This document shows positions 55,001 through 58,000 of a DNA stretch of 64,000 nt, in pieces. This DNA is from Branchiostoma belcheri (Eukaryota; Chordata; Leptocardii; Amphioxiformes; Branchiostomatidae): positions 301,826 to 365,825 of the forward strand of contig NW_017804465.1 in assembly GCF_001625305.1 (NCBI RefSeq), read 5' to 3'. Each line of letters opens with the position of its first letter. Positions within the stretch are counted from its first letter, which is position 1. The translations under genes and the position numbers were made by a program. The notes under the pieces are model-generated. The model worked only from the letters and a program-made list of their open reading frames with translations, did no database searches and had not been told where the DNA came from.

Positions 55001-58000
55001 TGTGAAATCATTCTAGCACATTCTGTATGTGTTTTAATGGACAGTAGTAAGCTGTTAGATGCTAGTCAACGCATGTAGGTGTGACTTGGGTTTTTTATGA
55101 AGACAATTCCAGACAAGACCTTTTAGATATAATCTAAGATTCCATGATATAATATTTCCCATGAAGCTGGATTGGTAATTGTCACTAAACGTTTGATGGA
55201 GATACCGATATTACAGTTATTGTAATAACAGTACTCTAATTTACAGTAAAATGTCTGTGCATAATTTCTCCTGATATTGATTTTGACCTGCATGATATAA
55301 ATCCATAATGACTGATTTCCATAATAAACAGACAATAATAATTTGCTACTAGGTGATTGCTACTTGTACAGTTTATAGTTTGTATGTTGTAAACTCAATG
55401 CAATGTAGGCTCTGTCATCCAAGTACAGTGTACATACACATGTAGCTAGCCTCTACCAGGCTTCAGGAATTGGCTGGAAAGAGTAGAAATTGGCCAGAAA
55501 GACAGGTAACACACCAGGGGAGGTGGTTCACGCTGAAAGAACATGTTGCTGCTCCCAATTAAGAGCTTTGAGTTGTCAGAATGTATGGGTGTTGGAGCAT
55601 ACATTAGGGGACCAGTGTAACCATGTTGTTAACCTGCTCTCTCTCTCCCTCTCACAGGCCCAGTCCCAGTCAGACGTCCGCGAGCCCAAACTGAAGAATC
55701 TGGACGTTCACGACGTGTGTGACCGTCTGGCACAGCTGGAGGGGATCAACCAGGTAGAACTGCCCAGGTGAGAACCAGATTTATTTGTTTGTTTATTTGT
55801 TTGTTTTGTTTACCCAGGGTAGCCTATCTCAATGTCACAGTGTTGGCACAACATACTGTACTTAACCTACACGAAACTCGTAATGTATTGTGCATACCGC
55901 TAATATTGGTAGAACATCTCGTTTAATGTCATATTCGTGTAGTCACAGATGACAATCCAGAATGTTTTGTCAGAAAAGGTATGGTCTAAAATATGGGCAA
56001 AATTCTGATGCAACATTGACCAAACATTCAACAAAAAACATGGAAAATCCATGTTTTGCTTAGGCACTTTACATTCTGCCAACGTGCTGCCTACCTACAT
56101 GCACATACATTGTAATTATTATACATGCATGTTCGTGGGGGAGGTTTGAAGTATGCTAAATTCATATACACATGTATTGACTCAAACTTTTACATCCCTT
56201 TCTTATAGATATCACAAGACGATCCAGGAGAACAACATCAACGGGCCGGTCCTTCTGCACTGTGAGCTGGACGAGCTCAAGGTCGTCATGAACATGAAGT
56301 TTGGAGACTGGCAGCTCTTCAGGGCCTACATCGTCGAGATGAGGCACAAGGAGAGATTCGGCCACGTCAAGGTCAGATTTTTTGTCGTTGTTATTATGTT
56401 TACCTTCAAATAAAGAAATTGTTTTTGCTGTTTCTTCTTCCCCTTCTCCTAACAAATAAGGTCAATGTCAAGGACAAGTATTTGGCTACATTATGGAGCA
56501 AGTTATGGGGTGGTTAAATTAATTATATGTTATATGAATGTGTTTGAGTGTGACTTATTGGGCTAGATGTTGTGACAGTTAACATCATGCATTTGCAAAA
56601 CCTTTCTAGTTTCTTTTTGGCCTTCCTAGTTTATTGCGCCTTCAATCTCACCTTTAACACACCTGTGTAAGCCACCTGTTAAGGAGGTATGTATACATGT
56701 AGAAGATACCATACAGCGCGGGCCAGCAGCAGGGCAAATCTGTACCTTAAATTTCACCTGTATTGCACCTATGTTACACCTGTAACACACCTGTAACACC
56801 TATCACCTACATGTATATGTGACGTGTCTGTGACTTGTTTTTGTCAGGTTGAGGAGGAGTTTATAGAAGACACCATGGAGCTGGCCAGCAGCAGGGCTAA
56901 CCTGTACCTTAAATTTCACCTGTATTGCACCTATCACCTATATGTGACATGCCTGTCCACTCTTGTTTTTGTCAGGTTGAAGAGGAGTTTATAGAGGACA
57001 CCATGGAGCTGGCCAGCAGCAGGGCTAACCTGTACATGCCGTCCATGGTGAAGGGCGGTAGTGACACGTCCGGTTCCCAGGATTCCCTGCTGGCAGAGTT
57101 CGGGCACCTCAGTCCCCAGGAACAGATCCAGTACCAGGGTGCATTGCAGGTAGAGGTCATAGGTCACTGGGCAGCACCACCAATAGGTCTCCTTTAAGTC
57201 TTAATGACATTTCTGTTTTCTCTAAAGGGAAACATCCTCTTTTAGCTGTCTTTTGACATTTGGATTCCTCTTAGGGACAAACAGTGCTTTGGCGTCAGAT
57301 CAACTCTATTGAACCTTTTCCAAGTTAAAAGTAATTCAATAAAACACGAACCTTCTGAGAGTAAGGAGTTATTGGAATGAACAAAACAAGAAAAAGCTTT
57401 TGCTGCTTTTGATTTAGTTAGTTTTGATATCACTGTTACAACAGTGCCCCCTGCTGATTTCTCAGAGCAGTGCATGGTGCAAACGAACTGTTCTATTATG
57501 TTAGGATTAAGACATTTTATACTTATACTAAACATCCTACCACTTTTGGGAAATCTCTTACACTTTAGGGAAGAATCCTGCCACCTCCCAGAGGCAGCCA
57601 TAGCTTTTATGTTCTTCCAACTATATTACTGGTACCATATTACTGATTCACCATTTTAGTTCACATTGAGCCATCTGACCAGTGTCTGTCTCAACAGTGC
57701 CCCCTACCAATCATTCTGAGAAGTACATAATGCAAACAAACCCATATTCACTTTTTTTCCCATAGGAGCTTTATAATCACATCAGTGATGAACAACGATT
57801 TTAGTTCACTTCTGATGTACTTGTCTACCCCCCTCCAGGCATATCTGGATAGTATTGAGAACCAGGCTGTGTCAGTCCGGTCCAAAATTCCCGTCCGGAG
57901 AAGCCCCAACACTACCGAGGAGAAGAAAGCGCTGGAGGACGAAAAGTACCAGTCAAGGATCCCCCGCCTCAGCAACAGCAAGCACGACTTGTCCTCGCTT

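Larger units (their letters stand above)
22619..55657 (+). other. KIDINS220: 33-kb KIDINS220 intron
   Basis: The intron separates the Pro/Ser-rich linker from the SAM-like domain. It makes up more than half of the gene in the window. It contains the nested reading frame at 35484, the candidate cassette exon at 51368, and many mobile elements listed separately. Both flanking exon ends are phase 0. Confidence 0.85.

Noticed and set aside
57785..57838. ATG upstream of the last exon as a gene start
   Set aside because: It lies before a strong acceptor and the frame is continuous with the spliced KIDINS220 reading frame, so it is intron.
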